Shown: piece after piece, positions 29,332 through 38,491 of the stretch | Layout of the letters: every line of letters begins with the position of its first letter | Position numbering within the stretch: position 1 is the first letter of the stretch | Origin: Pseudobythopirellula maris | GTDB lineage: Bacteria; Planctomycetota; Planctomycetia; Pirellulales; Lacipirellulaceae | Direction of reading: 5' to 3' | NCBI RefSeq assembly: GCF_007859945.1 | Contig: NZ_SJPQ01000001.1 | Coordinates: 806,001-870,000 of the forward strand | Length of the DNA: 64,000 bases | Translations under genes and position numbers: made by a program | Notes under the pieces: model-generated | Databases searched by the model: none | What the model saw: the letters and a program-made list of their open reading frames with translations, nothing else | What the model was told of the DNA's origin: nothing

Positions 29332-30392
29332 TCTTGGGGCCCCGTCGCAACGAGTCTTGGAGGGGTTTCGGCTTCGGGGGCTTGGCCGCCAACCAGCCGT
29401 TCACGCCCCTCGCGGAGGCTGAGCGCCGCGTCGGCGGCGCCCTGCTGGCCCTCGCCGTGGAGCAGCAGCCGCCACGCCTTGGCCAAGTACGACTGGCTGC
29501 GGAGCATCAGGCAACGGGCGGCGAGCGCTCCGTCGCGGTCCCCGGTCAGTCGCGCCGCGAGATAGCGTGGCAGGTAATTGATCGTGGCTTGCCCCAGCCG
29601 GGCGGCCATCACCAAGGGCAACTTACGCGGGCCCCAATCGAGGAACTCGCGCAAGGCGACGTGCTGTCCGTGCCGGGCGGCGGTCCATCGCATGTAATCG
29701 CTGTCGAGTCGCTTCGCCGGTATCAGGTGATGGACGATCGCCTTGGGGGTGTACCACGCCTCGTAGCCGGCCGCGCGGATGCGGCGGTACAGGTCGGCGT
29801 CTTCCCCGCCGATCTCCAGGTCGGTGTCGAACAGACCGACGTGATCGAAAACACCGCGGTCGATCATCAGGCTGCCCGCGCCGGGGATCTGGCGGCGGTT
29901 GAAGGGCTGCTCGGCGGGCATGCCGACCTTCTCGCCGAGCATCTGTCGCAGGTAGCGGGCGCTCGGTTCTTTGGCGCCGGCGGGCAGCTTGAGCTTGACC
30001 GCACCGCCCACGACAAGAGCGCTGCGCCGTTTGGCGAGCGCCACCAACTCGGCGAGCCAACGGGGGTCGGCGACCTGGTCGTCGTCGTGGAACGCGACCC
30101 AGTCGCCCGCCGCCTCGCCGACGCCGCGATTGCGAGCGTGCGATACGCCCGGCGAAGGCTCGCGCACGCCGCGCACCCGCACGGCCGATCCGCGTCGGTC
30201 GACGGCGGCAAACTCGGTAATTGCCTGCGGGGTATTGTCGCTCGAGGCGTTGTCGACCACCAGCACCTCGTAGGCGAAAGCGCCGTCGGTCTCGAGCTCC
30301 ACGAGGCTCCGCAGCGTCTCGCGCAGCATCGCCGCGCGGTTGAAGGTGGCGACCACCACGCTCACATCGATCGCAAGGTCGGGACTGCTCAT
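29328..30392 (-). CDS. GT2 family glycosyltransferase
   Basis: A 354-residue GT2 enzyme with VSVVVATFNRAAMLRETLRS near residue 8, VLVVDNASSDNTPQAI near 43, FHDDDQVADPRWLAEL near 98 (metal motif DDD) and GGEDADLYRRIRAAGYE near 200. The C-terminal 70 residues are basic and amphipathic, perhaps for membrane contact. It sits between the Wzy-like polymerase gene and another GT2, with ATGA overlaps on both sides, so it is co-translated in the EPS operon. Confidence 0.9.
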   Translation of the reverse strand: MSSPDLAIDVSVVVATFNRAAMLRETLRSLVELETDGAFAYEVLVVDNASSDNTPQAITEFAAVDRRGSAVRVRGVREPSPGVSHARNRGVGEAAGDWVAFHDDDQVADPRWLAELVALAKRRSALVVGGAVKLKLPAGAKEPSARYLRQMLGEKVGMPAEQPFNRRQIPGAGSLMIDRGVFDHVGLFDTDLEIGGEDADLYRRIRAAGYEAWYTPKAIVHHLIPAKRLDSDYMRWTAARHGQHVALREFLDWGPRKLPLVMAARLGQATINYLPRYLAARLTGDRDGALAARCLMLRSQSYLAKAWRLLLHGEGQQGAADAALSLREGRERLVGGQAPEAETPPRLVATGPQE

Positions 30393-31744
30393 GCGGCGCC
30401 TCCCCAGGCGAGGCGCCCGTAGTCAGCCGGTTCGCGGGCGGCCTGCTTGTCGGCCGCCAGCGGCGCGCCCAGCCCCACCGAGCACATGCCCAACATGGCG
30501 ATGCCGCTCGGCAGGCTCATCCGTACGAACAACGACTCGAGCAAGCCGGTCACCAACGCGAACACCAGCACGCCGTAAACGAAGGCGTAAAACGGCTCGC
30601 GCGTGGCGTCGTACGCCTGCTGGGCCTTGAACAGGTGCAGCACCACCGCGGCCAAGAGTAACGAGAGCCCCACCAGGCCGAGGGCGAGGGTCACCTCCAA
30701 ATAAGCGTTGTGGGCCGATTGCATCGCCCATTGCTGGCTCTGCGAAAGCTCCTCGATCTGCTCGGGGGTCCAATAAGCCTCGTAGCCGTAGCCGAGCATG
30801 GGGGACCGGCGGACATCGTTCATCAGCTCCTCCCACAGCGGCACGCGCCCTGAAAGCGTCGAGGCCTTCTCGGTCCGCCCCAACAAGGCGGCGGTGCGCG
30901 CCTTGGAGACCTGCGCCGTGTTGAGCGAGCCGATCACGAACATCGCCATCCCCAGCAAGCAGACCAGCGACATCGACGCGATCCAGCGGGTGCGGGCGTT
31001 GAGTCGCAGCAGGAACACGGCGACCATCGCCAACGCGAGCGCGAGCAGGCAGGTGCGCGACTGGGTGAGGAACATCAGCACGAAGAGACCCGCGAAGAGC
31101 CCCCGGCCGAGCGTTCGCCGCCCGCTCGCCATCAGGCAATAGGCGGCCAAGCAAGCGACGCCGCAGTACATCGCCTGCATGTTCGGGTGCAGCGTTCCGC
31201 TGAAGCGGTAGTCCCTGATCCACGGCCCGGCGCCGTTCGCCAGGTCCAGCAGCATGCTGACCGAAGTGAACGCCGTTAGCGCCATGAGCAATGCGACGAG
31301 CAACTGGCCCGGCCGCAACACACGCGACATCCCCAGCATGCCGAGCGCAAGGAATCCATAAGCGGTCGCCCGCTTGAGGCTGAGCCCGGGTGAGGACGAC
31401 CACGCCACGCTCGACACGACCCACAAGCCAAACAGCATCAGCGACACGCTGGCGAGGTTGATCACCAAGGGCCGCGAACGCGTGCGGTACAGACCCACCA
31501 GGCCGAACGCGGCAAAGCCGACCAACCCGAGCTGGCGCGCCAGGCTGCCCTGGTCGATGCCGTCGACAAAGCCTTCGATGATCTCCTCTTCGTCCTGGCC
31601 GGCGATCTGCGACCCGGCGAAGCGGGGATCGTGCTCCACGTTCCAGAACACGACGAACAGCATGAGCGCCGTCCCGCCGACCACGAGCCAGTCGCGGAGC
31701 TTATTCGTGCTCTCGTCGGGGGGATGGCTGCGGGCGTTATCCAC
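30389..31744 (-). CDS. O-antigen ligase/polymerase-like protein (Wzy)
   Basis: A 451-residue membrane protein with about eleven helices and a large periplasmic loop, typical of the Wzy/WaaL superfamily. The loop contains RVPLWEELMNDVRRSPMLGY near residue 300, followed by the conserved-type SAHNAYLEVTLALGLVGLSL near 340. In this operon, next to a Wzx flippase and a Wzz protein, polymerisation of repeat units fits better than ligation. The start is GTG at 31744, overlapping the end of the flippase gene by eight bases. Confidence 0.86.
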   Translation of the reverse strand: MDNARSHPPDESTNKLRDWLVVGGTALMLFVVFWNVEHDPRFAGSQIAGQDEEEIIEGFVDGIDQGSLARQLGLVGFAAFGLVGLYRTRSRPLVINLASVSLMLFGLWVVSSVAWSSSPGLSLKRATAYGFLALGMLGMSRVLRPGQLLVALLMALTAFTSVSMLLDLANGAGPWIRDYRFSGTLHPNMQAMYCGVACLAAYCLMASGRRTLGRGLFAGLFVLMFLTQSRTCLLALALAMVAVFLLRLNARTRWIASMSLVCLLGMAMFVIGSLNTAQVSKARTAALLGRTEKASTLSGRVPLWEELMNDVRRSPMLGYGYEAYWTPEQIEELSQSQQWAMQSAHNAYLEVTLALGLVGLSLLLAAVVLHLFKAQQAYDATREPFYAFVYGVLVFALVTGLLESLFVRMSLPSGIAMLGMCSVGLGAPLAADKQAAREPADYGRLAWGGAA

Positions 31745-33116
31745 GGCGGACCTCCCGGGCGAACACGGTCCACTGCCACAGCAGCGAAACGAGGTTTCCC
31801 ATCAGGATCCCCAAGCCGATCGCCGCCACGCCGTAGCGGCTCACCAGCCACAGGCCGACAGTCAGATTCAGCACTAGCCGGACCACCGACGCCTGGAGCA
31901 AGATCCGCCCCTGGCTGCGAGCCATGAAAGCGAAGTCGATCGGCATCAGCAGCACGTCGGACAAGATGCCCAGTCCCAACGCGGCGAGCAGCACGACGCC
32001 GACCCCTTCGGCCGCGTCGAGGTAGAGCCACTCGAGCAGCGTCGGCCCCAGCGCCACGAGCCCCGTGAGCAGCACCGCGAGCGCCGCGCCCAGCACCACC
32101 GTGCTGCGCACCGCGTGGCGCCACAGGCCGGCGATCCCGTGCTGCGAGTAGATCTTGGCCGACGCCGGCCCGTAGTAGTTGGACACGCCGAGCAACAACG
32201 GGTTGGCGACTTGGATCACGCTCTGCGCCATGCCGAACCTGCCTAGCTCGGCCAGGCTCGTGATCACGGGCAACGCCCAGCGGTAGCCTTGCGTGCCGAT
32301 CAGCGCGGCGAGCGCCGAGCCGGTCAGCCAGCGCGAGAAATCCCAGTTGCGGCGCCAGTCGGCCAGCGGCTTGGCGGCGGCGTAGTCGAACCTCTTGGAT
32401 CGCACCACCAGCCACAACACCGCAGCGAGCGAGGCGGCGCCGATCGCCACGAACGCGGCCGCGGCGCTCACAACGCCTGCAACCACCAGCACGGCGAGCA
32501 AGGCGACTTGCAGCAACGCGAGAAGGGCGTCGACGGCAAACACCTCCGCCACACGCAGCTCGGCCAGGCAGATCCGCCGCACGTGCTCCTTGAGCAACAT
32601 CGCGGCACAGCACGGGGCGAGCACGAGGAACAGCGGGCCGTACGGCGCCTCGGGCGCCAAGGCGTAGAGCACCGCACCGAGCGCCAGGATGGCGGCCATC
32701 GCCGCGGCGGCGATCAGGCCGAGGTGGGCCGTCACACTCGCAGCGAACCGGCGCCGTTCGTCCGTTTCCAGGTGGGGGGATCGTGTGGTGTAGGGCGTCC
32801 AGACCATCGCCTTCGCCAGCCCCATCATCACCACATAGGCCGAGTAGCCGAGGGCGTAGAGGCCGAGCTGTTCCTGCCCGGCGAGCCGGCCGACGACCAC
32901 CGCGGCGGCGAAATTCGCCAGACTCACCACGGCCTGATCGGCCAGCACCCAAACGCCCTGCAGCCTTATTGCGCCGGCGCCCCGGCGCGCCTCGGCGGCC
33001 GGCTGGGCGCCCACTTGGGGACGCCTGGGCGGTGTTGCGTTCGGGGTGGGGGCGACGGTGACGGGCACAATGTTCCGAGCGATAGTCGGCTGGGGAGAGA
33101 CGGAGTATTCAACCAC
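31737..33116 (-). CDS. Polysaccharide repeat-unit flippase (Wzx-like)
   Basis: A 459-residue MATE/MOP-fold transporter with about twelve to fourteen helices. After a Pro/Arg-rich cytosolic lead of about 45 residues comes LQGVWVLADQAVVSLANFAAAVVVGRL's typical first helix, and AGQEQLGLYALGYSAYVVM follows. It should move undecaprenyl-linked repeat units to the periplasmic face, where the neighbouring Wzy-like protein polymerises them. The start codon is GTG at 33116. The upstream ATPase gene stops 7 bp before it. Confidence 0.85.
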   Translation of the reverse strand: MVEYSVSPQPTIARNIVPVTVAPTPNATPPRRPQVGAQPAAEARRGAGAIRLQGVWVLADQAVVSLANFAAAVVVGRLAGQEQLGLYALGYSAYVVMMGLAKAMVWTPYTTRSPHLETDERRRFAASVTAHLGLIAAAAMAAILALGAVLYALAPEAPYGPLFLVLAPCCAAMLLKEHVRRICLAELRVAEVFAVDALLALLQVALLAVLVVAGVVSAAAAFVAIGAASLAAVLWLVVRSKRFDYAAAKPLADWRRNWDFSRWLTGSALAALIGTQGYRWALPVITSLAELGRFGMAQSVIQVANPLLLGVSNYYGPASAKIYSQHGIAGLWRHAVRSTVVLGAALAVLLTGLVALGPTLLEWLYLDAAEGVGVVLLAALGLGILSDVLLMPIDFAFMARSQGRILLQASVVRLVLNLTVGLWLVSRYGVAAIGLGILMGNLVSLLWQWTVFAREVRRG

Positions 33117-33123
33117 GAAGCGA

Positions 33124-33837
33124 TCAGAGCATCCGCCCGAACCACCCCGGCACGTGCTTCTTTTGCCGCGTCACGACGGCGCCGGCAAAGCTCACCCCGT
33201 CCGACCGCAGCAGGTCGATCGACTTCTTGGCGAGGCCCCTCGGCGTCACCTCCGAGCCGACGGCCATCAGGACCGCGTCGAGCTGCTTGGCCACGAGCAA
33301 CGCGTGGCGCATGTCGTCGGCGGGCGGGAGGTCGAAAACCACGTACTCGTGCGACTCGCCGAGCGAGCGGACCAAACCCTCCAGCCGACGCGGCTCGACG
33401 CTCGCCCGGTCGATCAAACCGGTCGTGCCGAGCGGCATCACCTCGAGGCCCTCGACGTTGGTCGGATGAACGGCCTCTTCGAGCTCGCACTCGCCCGCCA
33501 ACAGGTCGGCTAGGCCGCGGGCGCCCTGCAGGCGGAACTCGCGATCGACCTGCGGGTGTGCGGCGTTGCAGTCGACCAGCAACGCGGGGGTCAGCTGGTG
33601 ATCGGCCGCCCGGATCGCGAGATTCGCCGCCAGGGTGCTCACACCCGCGCGACGCATGCAGCTTGTCACGCCCACCAAGAAACCGGCACCGTGCCGCTGC
33701 TCGACCCGCGACTGCAAACGCCACAGCACGGTGTCGTACGGCTCGGCGCCGCGGCGCCGCGGCACGAGCGGCGATCGCTTCGCGCCACTATCACTCGGCG
33801 GTTCCATTCTGATTGTGTCGGCTGTGGGAGACGCCAT
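33124..33837 (-). CDS. CpsD/Wzc-type P-loop ATPase with altered Walker A
   Basis: A 237-residue protein of the BY-kinase/MinD-like fold. The Walker A region reads VTSCMRRAGVSTLAANLA near residue 56; the lysine of the normal GxGKST is replaced by Val. Walker A' (PALLVDCNAAHPQ) and Walker B (YVVFDLPPADD) are present. The C-terminus ends KKHVPGWFGRML, with no tyrosine cluster. It would act with the Wzz protein encoded next door, as CpsD acts with CpsC, but autokinase activity is doubtful. ATG at 33837 is chosen; a later ATG (MEPPSD) is possible. Confidence 0.8.
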   Translation of the reverse strand: MASPTADTIRMEPPSDSGAKRSPLVPRRRGAEPYDTVLWRLQSRVEQRHGAGFLVGVTSCMRRAGVSTLAANLAIRAADHQLTPALLVDCNAAHPQVDREFRLQGARGLADLLAGECELEEAVHPTNVEGLEVMPLGTTGLIDRASVEPRRLEGLVRSLGESHEYVVFDLPPADDMRHALLVAKQLDAVLMAVGSEVTPRGLAKKSIDLLRSDGVSFAGAVVTRQKKHVPGWFGRML

Positions 33838-33920
33838 GGCGTTTCTCGGGGGAATGCGTGTCGGCGGGGTGCGGTGGCGATCAAGCGGGCTTCGCAAGGC
33901 GGACCGTCGACAAGGGAACG

Positions 33921-35471
33921 TTAATAGTGCGAAAGGACCCGGCCGTTGACCGGATTGTTCGGCACCGCGGCGAGCACCGGCAAGCCTAGCGCCTGCTCGG
34001 TGTCCGCTTCGCCACGCAGCTTGTGGTTGAGTTGCTCGAGGCCGAGCACCGTGGCGGCCGTGCCGGCGATCGCCAGCACGATCGACGCCAGGCCGACGAG
34101 CGCCTTCGACGGGCTCACCGGCTTCTCGTTCAGCGTGGGCGGCTGGGCGATGCTGACGCTCGAGATCTCTTGCTCCTCGAGCGCCTGGTCGATCCGCGCC
34201 TGCTCCAGGTTGTCCGCGTAGCGGAAGAACTTGGTCCGCAGCAGCGACTCGTCGCGCTGCAGCCGGTCGATCCGCACGTCGTCTTGGTTGAGCTTTTTGA
34301 TGCTCTCGAGCAGCGATTGTTTCTGCTGGGCGAGCATCGTTAGTTGGGCGTCGAGGCCGGCGGCCTTGCTGGTGAGCTCCCGCCGGCTGAGCGTCAGCTG
34401 GCGGTGGACCGGGTTGATATCGTCGACCGTCTCTTCACGAACCGTCTCCTGCCCCTGCACCACGCTCTCGGCCTGCTCGACTTGCTGCGAGATGGCGACC
34501 ACCAGCGGGTGCGTCTCGCTGTAGCGGGCCATCAGGTCCATCTTGCGCATCTGCAAGCCGTACAACTGGTCGCGCAGCAGGTCGGCGCCGTCGTTGGGGA
34601 TTTGCCGCTTCGAGGCGATCTCGCGCTCCGGCAGGTCGGCCAGCTGGCGGTCGAGCTCCTCGATCGAAGCCGCCGCGCTGGAGCGATCCTGCTCGGCCAC
34701 GTAAACGGCCACCTCGACGCGTTGCAACTGGCTCTCGAGGCTGGCGCGGCGGGCCTCGATCGAGGCGACGCCGATCTCGTTCTTCGCCCGCTGCACCGCG
34801 TTGCGAGCGTGGTCCAGTTCGTCGGCGAGTGTCGCCTCTTGCTCGGTGAAGAACGCCAGCGTGCTCTCGTTGCGGTGGATCCTCAGGTGATCTCGTTGGT
34901 ACACGTCGATCACCGTGTCGAGGATCTCTTGCGCCCCACGCGGCGTGTCGGTCTCGTACTGCAGCACGAGCATCGCCGAGTGGCGCTCGGCGTCGACCAT
35001 CAGGCTCTCTTCGAGACGCATGATCGCCTCCTCACGCCGGCCGACCGGGTCGATGCTCTTGATGGCGCCGATGGCGGCCCCAATGGTCGCCGCCATGAAG
35101 TCTTGGAACGCCTTGGCGGCGGCATTAGGCTCGGGCCCCCCCTGCCCCGCGGGGCCGCCGCGCAAGACGTAGTCCGGCCCCAGCTCGTCGACCACTTTGC
35201 CGATCAGCCCGCGGCTGGTGATCAGGTCGATCGCCGAGGTGATCTCCGAGTCGCGCCCTTGCTGCATCAGGTTGATCATCCGCTGGCCGGTGGCCGTGGG
35301 GTCGATCCCCACACTCTCGCGGCCGACCTTCAAAAACAGCTTGGCCTCGGACTGGTACGTGCGGGGGAAGCAGAACACGACCAGGGCCCCCATGCCGAGC
35401 AGCAGCAGCGGGATCACGACCACCTTGATCTTGTGGCGGAAGACCGTTTCCCAAAAGTCGATCGTCTTCAC
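33921..35471 (-). CDS. Wzz/GumC-type polysaccharide chain-length determinant
   Basis: A 516-residue inner-membrane protein. A Wzz domain starts at once (DFWETVFRHKIKVVVIPLLLLGMGALVVFC is the first helix region, residues 5-35). Coiled-coil forming segments run from about 190 to 410, and a second helix near 455-480 (LVGLASIVLAIAGTAATVLG) precedes a short cytosolic tail with NPVNGRVLSHY. This two-helix, long-coil layout is that of GumC/CpsC co-polymerases, which set EPS length together with an ATPase such as the next gene's product. Start codon GTG at 35471. Confidence 0.88.
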   Translation of the reverse strand: MKTIDFWETVFRHKIKVVVIPLLLLGMGALVVFCFPRTYQSEAKLFLKVGRESVGIDPTATGQRMINLMQQGRDSEITSAIDLITSRGLIGKVVDELGPDYVLRGGPAGQGGPEPNAAAKAFQDFMAATIGAAIGAIKSIDPVGRREEAIMRLEESLMVDAERHSAMLVLQYETDTPRGAQEILDTVIDVYQRDHLRIHRNESTLAFFTEQEATLADELDHARNAVQRAKNEIGVASIEARRASLESQLQRVEVAVYVAEQDRSSAAASIEELDRQLADLPEREIASKRQIPNDGADLLRDQLYGLQMRKMDLMARYSETHPLVVAISQQVEQAESVVQGQETVREETVDDINPVHRQLTLSRRELTSKAAGLDAQLTMLAQQKQSLLESIKKLNQDDVRIDRLQRDESLLRTKFFRYADNLEQARIDQALEEQEISSVSIAQPPTLNEKPVSPSKALVGLASIVLAIAGTAATVLGLEQLNHKLRGEADTEQALGLPVLAAVPNNPVNGRVLSHY

Positions 35472-35579
35472 GGCGGTTGGCGAGGTTCGAGGGAAGAGTG
35501 GGGAGGCGGGGCGGGCGTCGCCGCGGCGGGGAGGGCTTAAACCTCCATATTAACTATGGTCAACCGATATTTCGCGCCT

Positions 35580-36890
35580 TTATGGGGCCGAATCTGCCGT
35601 CGCAGGACTCTCGGCTAGCGCTAATCGATACCTTCGCAACATCGGCTCCGCCTTCTCCTCCCACCCCAGGGTGAACGAACGCTCGCGGGCCCCCTCGGAG
35701 AGTCGGGCCAGCAGATCGGGGTCGCCAGCCAGGCGAGTCAACGCCGCGGCGAACCCCTCGATCGAGTCTTCGGGCCCCGTCGCGGCGATCGGCATCGCGC
35801 AGTCGGGCGTCATCAGGTCGGCGGCGCCTTGGTGATCGAGCCCCACGATCGGGGCCCCCGCAGCCAACGCCTCGAGCAGTCCCGTGCCAGACGTGTCTCG
35901 CACGCTGGTAAAGGCGAACACGTCGGCCCAGCGGTAATGGGGCAAGGTCTCGCGGTAGGTCGGCCAGCCGAGCCATTCGATCCGATCCGCCACGCCAAGC
36001 CGCTCGGCTTGGGCCAACCAGGCCGAAGTGCGATCGCCCACGCCGAGCACCCGCACACGGTAGTCGACCGACTCGGGCAGCCGCGCTAGCGCCTTCAGCA
36101 GCAGCGGCAACGCCTTCCAGCTGCGGTGCCGTCCCGCCCACAAAATCCGCAGCGGCTGCCCTTCGGGACGCGGCGGACGGGGGCCGAGCGGCTCGTAATC
36201 GAGGGCCGTCTCGAGTTCGACCTCCGACTCGATGCCGCCGCACCGCTTCAGATCGCTCTGCACACGCCGGGTGGCCGAGAGCACGACCGAAGCCTTGCGG
36301 GCCGCTCCGCGGACGTGGGGGCAATAACGCATCTGGTAGGCGTTCACAGCGCGTCGCCACAACTCGGTCCACGCCCCCGCCAAGCCCAACTCGGGCAGAT
36401 AGGCCAGCGGCGGGCCTTGGGTGCCGCCCACCGGTCCCCAGATAAAGGGCGCCGGCAACCGCCAGCAGTCGCCCGGCTGCCGGTAGCCGGTAAAGTTCAC
36501 TTGGTGAACCAAGTCGAACGGCCGCCGCTGGTGCACGCCCATCGCCCGGCGATACACGCGACGGTGCCAAAGGTCGTAGCCCGCGTAATAGGTCGCCGCC
36601 GAACGGCAGAGCAGCCGCGAAACACGCGAGTGCTCGACCGGCAAGAAATCGATCCGCCCCTCGGCGCCCTGCTCACGGGCGGCCTGACGCAGCGCGCTGG
36701 CCGGCGAGCCGTCGCCGTACATCACCGTCACGTCGTACTCCCGCGCCGCGTGCAGCGCGCGGCGCCAGCCGATACGCGACTCCATGTGCGTATCGGGATG
36801 GCAGGCGAACGACACCAAGAGCAGGCGTCGGCGCGGGCGCGTTCGGGGGGCGACGGGCGGGGTCGCCTCTATGGTCGAGGCGGCGATCAA
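35580..36890 (-). CDS. GT4 family glycosyltransferase
   Basis: A 436-residue GT-B enzyme. The N-terminal strand LLLVSFACHPDTHMESRIGW lies near residue 23. HRSWKALPLLLKALA near 262 and the donor-site segment FAFTSVRDTSGTGLLEALAAG near 335, with the E-x7-E-like acidic pair, are typical of GT4. It is the second gene of the EPS operon. The start appears to be TTG at 36890; no ATG or GTG exists before the first core strand. It has no membrane helices. Confidence 0.85.
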   Translation of the reverse strand: MIAASTIEATPPVAPRTRPRRRLLLVSFACHPDTHMESRIGWRRALHAAREYDVTVMYGDGSPASALRQAAREQGAEGRIDFLPVEHSRVSRLLCRSAATYYAGYDLWHRRVYRRAMGVHQRRPFDLVHQVNFTGYRQPGDCWRLPAPFIWGPVGGTQGPPLAYLPELGLAGAWTELWRRAVNAYQMRYCPHVRGAARKASVVLSATRRVQSDLKRCGGIESEVELETALDYEPLGPRPPRPEGQPLRILWAGRHRSWKALPLLLKALARLPESVDYRVRVLGVGDRTSAWLAQAERLGVADRIEWLGWPTYRETLPHYRWADVFAFTSVRDTSGTGLLEALAAGAPIVGLDHQGAADLMTPDCAMPIAATGPEDSIEGFAAALTRLAGDPDLLARLSEGARERSFTLGWEEKAEPMLRRYRLALAESPATADSAP

Positions 36891-36956
36891 ATTGAGGAAA
36901 AGGTGAGGAGGGATGAAGGAGGGAGTTTGGCCGGGGTTCGACGGCGCGGCGCAGGA

Positions 36957-38066
36957 TCAGCGCGGCCCCTTTGCGAAAACAACCGCCGGGGCGGTCTGAG
37001 CGATCAGCTTCAGGTCGGTCAGCGGCGAGCGCTCCTGCACGTATTGAAGGTCCATCCGGACCCATTCGTCAAAAGTCACCAAGTTGCGGCCACGCACCTG
37101 CCAGGTGCAGGTGATGCCCGGCGTCACGAGCAGCCGGCGCCGCTGCCAAGGCTCGCAGCCTTGCGACTCGTCGACCGGCAGCGGCCGCGGCCCCACCAGC
37201 GACATGTCGCCACGCAGCACGTTCCATAGCTGCGGGAGCTCGTCGATGCTTGTCTTGCGGAGGATATTGCCCAGCGGCGTAACGCGTGGGTCACTGTTCA
37301 TCTTGAATGCCGGGCCGTCCTGCACGCTGTGCTCGCGGAGCCCGTCCTTCAGGGCGTCGGCGCCGACCTGCATCGTGCGTAGCTTGTAGATCTTGAACCG
37401 CTTGCCGCCGAGCCCCTCGCGCTCCTGCGCGTAGATCGCCGGTCCGGGTGAGGTGATGCGCACCGCCGCCGCGGCGGCCAAGATCACCGGCCCCGCCACC
37501 ACCAAGCCGAGCGACGCGCCGGCTAAATCGGCGGCCCGCTTCCACCACGGCGTGCGGCGAGCGAACACCCGGTCGTAGCTCGCAGCGCCCGACCGCGCGG
37601 CGGGCGTGGGGCCGGTCACTCGATTGGCGCCGCTGCCCGCCCCCACACCGGTCTCGTTGGGAGTCGAGGACCGCGGCTTGTCGGGATAAACATGCACCTC
37701 ACAGTTGGGGCGCGCCTCGCCCACCGGGTACGACTCGCAAATGTCCGAGGCGACTTTCCAGGCGCCCTCCTCGGGGGTGTCGGGCAGCAACACCGCCACC
37801 CGACCGTCGCTGAGCATCCCCGCCGTGTCGGTCAGTCGCAGCCGATCGCGGAGCAAGCCCGCCAGGAAACCAAGGTCCTGGGCGTTGTTCGCACCGGGCG
37901 GCAGCTCGATAGCGAGCATCGACACCACCGACCCGTTACGATCCACCCGCATCCGCTCAGCCGTGGCGGCGATCTCAAAACGATCAAGAGCGACGAGAGC
38001 GCTCCCCGCAACGCCTTGGCGCAGACGGAACGCCGGGATGCGGGTGAGCCACACAGGGAGATTCAT
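36957..38066 (-). CDS. Undecaprenyl-phosphate sugar-1-P transferase with degenerate GGDEF-like N-terminus
   Basis: A 369-residue priming transferase. The catalytic half begins at [20 protein letters not shown] near residue 180 and includes [20 protein letters not shown] near 220, [21 protein letters not shown] near 283 and [14 protein letters not shown]. The N-terminal half (residues about 25-135) has the outline of a GGDEF domain: [18 protein letters not shown] at its start, [20 protein letters not shown] where the signature would be, and ALLPDT-like [12 protein letters not shown] after. The signature GGDEF is replaced by SDGRV. It starts the EPS operon. ATG at 38066; a TTG 18 bp upstream is less likely. 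Confidence 0.88.
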   Translation of the reverse strand: MNLPVWLTRIPAFRLRQGVAGSALVALDRFEIAATAERMRVDRNGSVVSMLAIELPPGANNAQDLGFLAGLLRDRLRLTDTAGMLSDGRVAVLLPDTPEEGAWKVASDICESYPVGEARPNCEVHVYPDKPRSSTPNETGVGAGSGANRVTGPTPAARSGAASYDRVFARRTPWWKRAADLAGASLGLVVAGPVILAAAAAVRITSPGPAIYAQEREGLGGKRFKIYKLRTMQVGADALKDGLREHSVQDGPAFKMNSDPRVTPLGNILRKTSIDELPQLWNVLRGDMSLVGPRPLPVDESQGCEPWQRRRLLVTPGITCTWQVRGRNLVTFDEWVRMDLQYVQERSPLTDLKLIAQTAPAVVFAKGPR

Positions 38067-38491
38067 AGCGTGTCGTCTCGCCAAAGAACGGGCGAGCTAG
38101 TCGGAGGCGGGGGCTTCGAGGCCGCACGAAGCATGCCACGATTTTAATCACGCCCTCAGGAAGACGCCAACGAAAAGAAACGATTGTGCCCCCCCTGCCC
38201 CCCTTGGCCGGGTAGGTGAAACTCGCCAGCCCGATCGTCGAAAACCGCTATTACCAAAGGCTTTCTAACGCAATTACGGTATGCTGCCCCACCCACTCCC
38301 CCCCCCAGTTGCGGTAGCCATTATCCCTAGAGTCACGGCGTAGCGCATAATTACAGTACAGCAGCGGCGGCGATTCTCCTGTGACGCACGATGGGGAATC
38401 GAGTGAAATAAGCATTGTCGTTGCGTAACGCGTACTCACTTCTCGCTGCTTCGCTCCTCCGAACTCGCACCTTCGACTTGGCCCACACCCC
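38067..38491. other. Divergent regulatory region of the EPS operon and GGDEF gene
   Basis: About 425 bp between the first EPS gene and the GGDEF gene, transcribed in opposite directions. It holds C-rich tracts (around 38188-38205 and 38291-38310) and a lower-GC segment near 38240-38420 that is likely to contain the promoters. No gene, tRNA or clear dyad was recognised. Confidence 0.5.
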
